DNA of 5,657 bases from Prevotellaceae bacterium (GTDB lineage Bacteria; Bacteroidota; Bacteroidia; Bacteroidales; UBA932). Of the stretch, positions 3,403 to 5,657 are shown in pieces (within the stretch, counting starts at the first letter, position 1; each line of letters starts with the position of its first letter). The notes beneath the pieces were generated by a model. It searched no databases, had not been told where the DNA came from, and saw only the letters and a list, made by a program, of their open reading frames with translations. Location of the stretch: NCBI GenBank assembly GCA_031264875.1, contig JAISDK010000245.1:1-5657 (forward strand), given 5' to 3'. A program made the translations under genes and the position numbers.

Positions 3403-5657
3403 ATGAGAGTTTTGAAAATTTTATTACATGTACTTGCATTTTTTTGTTTCTTTCCGGCAATTTACGGGCAGGGCGCAATATTCAACGGCGACTTTTCTCC
3501 AGCCGAAGGCTTAGTTATTCCACAGGAAAAGCCTTTTCGCGACGAGCTTTGCCTGAACGGATACTGGGACATACAGGCAATCCCTGCACCAAAAGATTGG
3601 AAACAGGGTATGAGCGAAACGCCCGAACTTCCACCTTATACCGCAGGAAAATGGGATGAAGTACCGATTAAAATTCCATCTGCCGTCAATGTAAACGATT
3701 GGGGAAATGGCGCGAAAACCGGCGAAGGTACCACTCAGCCTTACGCCCCAAGTTCGGTTTACTTTCCGTCTTATCCCGAACAGTGGGTGCACGCCCGCAT
3801 GGCATGGCTGCGCAAATCGTTTACCTTTCCCGAAGCATGGAACGGTAAACGTATTTTTATTCATTTCGAGGCAGTTGCAGGCGAAAGCACGGTTTACATC
3901 AATGGAAAGGAAGCCGGCAAAAACTTCGACAGTCATCTGCCCTTCGAGCTTGACATTACGGATTACGTGCTTCCGGACAGCCGAAACGAAATCATAGTCG
4001 GCGTGCGCCACAGCAAGCTTTTCGACAAAAGTCATCCCCAATATCCCAAATTTGGAGCGACTTATCCGCCCGGTTCCAATACTGACGATTTGCTGGGGAT
4101 CTGGCAGGATGTCTTTCTCCTTGCGATTCCCGAAGTGTACATTGCCGACGTATTTGTAAAGCCCCTGGTCGATAAGGATTTACTGGAGATAGAGGTTACG
4201 CTGAAGAATCAGTCCTCCGGGAAACGGAAAGTCAGTCTCTCAGGCGAGGTAAAAGAGTGGATAAGCAAAACGGACGCATCCGATGTGCTTTCCGCAGGCG
4301 ATGTGGCATGGGAGCCGGGCAATACCGCACTGCAAATCCCGGACGGAAAACGCATCGAGCTGACAGGCGGCGAGACGCGAACGCTGGTTTTGCAGACGAA
4401 GGTGGACGGGGCGCTCAGGTACTGGTCGCCCGCGCAGCCCAATCTTTATACTTTGCTGTTGAATATCAATGGCAATAAGCAATCGCTCGACTGCAAGGCG
4501 ACGCGCTTCGGCTGGCGACAGTTGAAAATTGCAGGCGATGCCTTTCTGCTGAACAGCGAACGCATCCGGTGCTTCGGCGACATCCAGCACCCCTTCAGCG
4601 CATACATCTGTTCGCGGCGCTTCGCATACGCCTGGTATCGGATGATTAAGGACTTCGGAGGCAATGCCGTGCGTCCTCACGCCCAGCCCTGGCCTCGCGT
4701 GTATTACGATTTGGCGGACGAGATGGGCTTAATGGTGTTGGATGAAACGGCTTTGTTCGGCTCTTCCATTCGATTGAATCCGGAAGAAGACATCACCTGG
4801 CAACGCTCGCAGGAGCATTTCAATCGCTTGATTTTAAGAGATAGAAACCACCCTTCGGTGATCGGCTGGAGCGCCGGCAACGAGATGTTTGCCATCGCCC
4901 TCCTGAACAAGCCGCCCAAAGAAGTTTCCGATAAATGGGACAGCCTGCTGGTAGAACTGACACTAAGCGCCAAGCAATTAGATCCCACGCGCGACTTCAT
5001 CACCCTCGACGGCGATCGCGACATGGACGGTCGGCTGCCCGTCTGGAGCAAGCACTTCGGACACGGCCTGCGAACCGGCGACTTGCCAACCGGCTTAAAC
5101 AAGCCGCTGATTGTCGGCGAATCCGGCGCCACCTACTACGGCAAGCCCTCACAACTGTACCCTTTTGCCGGCGACAAAGCCTTCGAATCATATTATGGAC
5201 GCAGCGAAGCCCTGGCGATAGACGTTTATCAGAACGCCGTACAGATGGCGCGACCACTGCTGGCGTATTATTCTCCTTCGGAAGTCAGTTGGTTCGGCAT
5301 CGAACACCTGAATCTCGGCTATCACGATTTCTCGCGACTGCCCAATCTTTCCGACGGGATCTTCGCCGGCAAGCCCTACGAAGAAGGAAAGCCCGGCTAT
5401 CAGTACGAACGCATCCCGCCCTACGTGACAACCTTCAATCCCGGATTAGATCCGCAACTGCCCCTCTATAAACCGCTTCCGATGTTCAATGCGCTGAAGG
5501 CGGCATTATCGGCAGAAGCCCCCCTACCCTGCCCCTGGGATACTTACACGGAAATGACGCTCCCCGCCCTGCCCGCCTTTTTACCTGCGATGTATGCCTC
5601 CGCCGCCTTCATCGGAAAACCCGGCGGACAGTTGCACGCTCATTTGCAAACGGCTGG
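3403..5657 (+). CDS. Secreted glycoside hydrolase family 2 protein (partial, 3' end outside window)
   Basis: The frame is open from ATG 3403 to the window end, 751 codons. Residues 1-22 form a signal peptide ('MRVLKILLHVLAFFCFF', cleavage near G22 before Q23); there is no lipobox, so a periplasmic or secreted location is inferred. Residues about 130-205 are the GH2 sugar-binding jelly-roll ('WLRKSFTFPEAWNGKRIFI', 'VYINGKEAG'). 'GIWQDVFL' near 234-241 marks the end of that domain, followed by an Ig-like sandwich to about 365. 'FGWRQ' (369) and 'GDIQHP' open the TIM barrel, with 'GGNAVRPH' (419-426) and 'MVLDE' to E448. The general acid/base is E494 in 'WSAGNEM' and the nucleophile is E573 in 'IVGESGATYYG'. 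Their 79-residue spacing is close to the 76 of LacZ (E461/E537). GH2 enzymes remove beta-linked sugars with retention, but the barrel motifs here diverge from LacZ and beta-glucuronidase, so the substrate is not assignable. It is transcribed divergently from the surface-protein cluster. Confidence 0.92.
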   Translation, partial: MRVLKILLHVLAFFCFFPAIYGQGAIFNGDFSPAEGLVIPQEKPFRDELCLNGYWDIQAIPAPKDWKQGMSETPELPPYTAGKWDEVPIKIPSAVNVNDWGNGAKTGEGTTQPYAPSSVYFPSYPEQWVHARMAWLRKSFTFPEAWNGKRIFIHFEAVAGESTVYINGKEAGKNFDSHLPFELDITDYVLPDSRNEIIVGVRHSKLFDKSHPQYPKFGATYPPGSNTDDLLGIWQDVFLLAIPEVYIADVFVKPLVDKDLLEIEVTLKNQSSGKRKVSLSGEVKEWISKTDASDVLSAGDVAWEPGNTALQIPDGKRIELTGGETRTLVLQTKVDGALRYWSPAQPNLYTLLLNINGNKQSLDCKATRFGWRQLKIAGDAFLLNSERIRCFGDIQHPFSAYICSRRFAYAWYRMIKDFGGNAVRPHAQPWPRVYYDLADEMGLMVLDETALFGSSIRLNPEEDITWQRSQEHFNRLILRDRNHPSVIGWSAGNEMFAIALLNKPPKEVSDKWDSLLVELTLSAKQLDPTRDFITLDGDRDMDGRLPVWSKHFGHGLRTGDLPTGLNKPLIVGESGATYYGKPSQLYPFAGDKAFESYYGRSEALAIDVYQNAVQMARPLLAYYSPSEVSWFGIEHLNLGYHDFSRLPNLSDGIFAGKPYEEGKPGYQYERIPPYVTTFNPGLDPQLPLYKPLPMFNALKAALSAEAPLPCPWDTYTEMTLPALPAFLPAMYASAAFIGKPGGQLHAHLQTA

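Noticed and set aside
3511..4041. 176-codon minus-strand open frame
   Set aside because: It is entirely antisense to the N-terminal domains of the GH2 enzyme, whose translation is continuous and recognisable.
4240..4680. 146-codon minus-strand open frame (and further minus frames to 5257)
   Set aside because: These are shadows of the GH2 gene without start context or motifs.
4935..5471. 178-codon plus-strand, arginine-rich open frame
   Set aside because: It overlaps the GH2 catalytic domain in another frame; arginine-rich translation is the usual shadow of a GC-richer coding sequence.

Overview
The window looks like a piece of a Bacteroidota (probably Bacteroidales) chromosome. The evidence is: secreted proteins with the N-terminal 'QVTIGS..EP..G.LLDLK' signature seen in many Bacteroidales surface proteins; an out-of-frame but recognisable Fibrobacter-succinogenes-type C-terminus (..YNVRCVRRF); promoters matching the Bacteroidetes sigma-ABfr pattern TTTG-N19/20-TAnnTTTG; start codons set in A-rich context rather than behind strong Shine-Dalgarno sites; and a secreted family 2 glycoside hydrolase. 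Species cannot be named from the sequence.

Layout. (1) 1-635, plus strand: the C-terminal Fis-type DNA-binding end of an NtrC-like sigma-54 response regulator, followed 17 bases later by a small MmcQ/YjbR-family gene, probably co-transcribed. (2) 636-746: a convergent intergenic region with a long, nearly perfect hairpin. (3) 747-3035 (leader to about 3265), minus strand: a run of three surface-protein genes or remnants. In transcription order they are a 38-residue signal-peptide-only fragment (3011-2895), an intact 386-residue secreted protein (2833-1673), and a 247-codon open frame (1510-767) that lacks a signal peptide. The 247-codon frame appears to have lost its middle and shifted frame, because the true C-terminus of the family is readable in another frame down to position 747. 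(4) 3012-3402: a dense 390-base divergent control region. It holds two face-to-face promoters, a dyad over one of them, a 21-base palindrome, a (GT)22 microsatellite, a 14-base CG-rich alternating palindrome and three 7-base tandem repeats. (5) 3403-5657, plus strand: a GH2 enzyme gene running off the window, 751 codons visible, with both catalytic glutamates recognisable.

The most interesting feature is the (GT)22 tract. The best minus-strand promoter lies upstream of it, so the tract is predicted to be transcribed in the leader of the surface-protein cluster. An ATG about 25-30 bases after the predicted start opens a frame that reads through the tract as His-Thr repeats. At the present repeat number it runs in frame over the signal-peptide start; in either of the other two phases it would stop 50-60 bases before it. 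This is a plausible, unproven phase-variation switch. The decayed and intact paralogs beside it suggest a locus under diversifying or recombinational pressure. No gene in the window forms an obvious pathway with the GH2 enzyme, and no SusC/SusD pair is visible.
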